From: Pseudomonadota bacterium
GTDB taxonomy: Bacteria; Pseudomonadota; Gammaproteobacteria; Pseudomonadales; Oceanobacteraceae
Assembly: GCA_023399105.1 (NCBI GenBank)
Contig: JAEWQT010000224.1
Span: 1 to 14,291, forward strand
DNA: 14,291 nucleotides
Direction of reading: 5' to 3'
The notes under the pieces were generated by a model that was given only the letters and a program-made list of their open reading frames with translations, made no database searches and was not told where the DNA came from. Positions 14,157 through 14,291 of the stretch are shown in pieces. The position numbers and the translations under genes are program-made. Each line of letters starts with the position of its first letter. The stretch's first letter is position 1.

Positions 14157-14291
14157 ATGTTGAATAAAACCGTATTTAAACCTTTATTAGTTGGCGCGCT
14201 GGTGCTGGGTAGTGTGGCCGTACAGGCGCACCGCGCCTGGATTTTGCCGCAGGAAACCGTACTGTCGGGCGAAGGTCGCTGGGTCAGCTTT
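14157..14291 (+). CDS. DUF4198 periplasmic protein, N-terminal fragment
   Basis: Only the first 45 codons are inside the window; the gene runs off the right edge in frame. A signal peptide (about 1-24) ends VAVQA-HRAWILPQ. The mature start AHRAWILP, followed by ETVLSGEGRWVSF, is characteristic of DUF4198, whose members resemble the NikM/NikK-like periplasmic part of metal uptake systems and usually keep an N-terminal histidine right after the cleavage site, as here (H25). CAGGAG lies about eight bases before ATG 14157. It is third in the PepSY-DUF2271-DUF4198 operon. Metal binding by the mature N terminus is an inference. Confidence 0.82.
   Translation, partial: MLNKTVFKPLLVGALVLGSVAVQAHRAWILPQETVLSGEGRWVSF

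Overview
The window is a chromosomal segment of a respiring gammaproteobacterium. The order ccoNOQP-ccoGHIS-SafE-like gene-anr, the Pseudomonas-type oxygen sensor with an FNR-like cysteine cluster, and the Fur-type iron locus all fit the Pseudomonas/Oceanospirillales group. A marine oil- or particle-associated Oceanospirillales relative is my best guess; the genus cannot be fixed from the sequence alone. No tRNA, rRNA, CRISPR array, insertion sequence or phage gene was seen.

Region 1 (1-9595, all minus strand) is a complete module for the high-affinity cbb3-type cytochrome c oxidase. ccoN, ccoO, ccoQ and ccoP encode the enzyme. ccoQ (58 codons) is easy to miss because it is so short. Downstream, ccoG (cupric reductase/ferredoxin-like), ccoH, ccoI (copper P1B-ATPase) and ccoS supply copper and assembly functions. 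They are followed by a SafE/TauE-like membrane protein that overlaps ccoS, and by anr, the Fe-S oxygen sensor expected to switch on the oxidase operon. Stem-loops separate ccoP from ccoG, ccoG from ccoH, and follow anr.

Region 2 (9596-10610) holds a 425-bp control region upstream of ccoN, a small ABM-fold protein gene (minus strand) and a 308-bp divergent intergenic region. The ccoN leader is dense in symmetric DNA: an ANR/FNR-type box with a well-placed -10, a perfect Fur-like 7-1-7 palindrome, a perfect 18-bp palindrome and a further interrupted inverted repeat.

Region 3 (10611-14291, plus strand) is a putative iron-uptake locus: a CirA/IrgA-like TonB-dependent receptor, then a PepSY-associated membrane protein, a DUF2271 periplasmic protein and the start of a DUF4198 periplasmic protein cut by the window edge. 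The receptor and PepSY promoters carry the same 21-bp Fur-like box at the same distance from extended -10 elements, which argues for one iron regulon. The PepSY-DUF2271-DUF4198 trio has no established mechanism and is the most plausible under-described system here.

The halves meet functionally: the oxidase is rich in heme and copper, its sensor needs an Fe-S cluster, and an iron locus lies next door. A Fur-like palindrome inside the oxidase leader suggests that iron state may feed into oxidase expression. That link is inferred.
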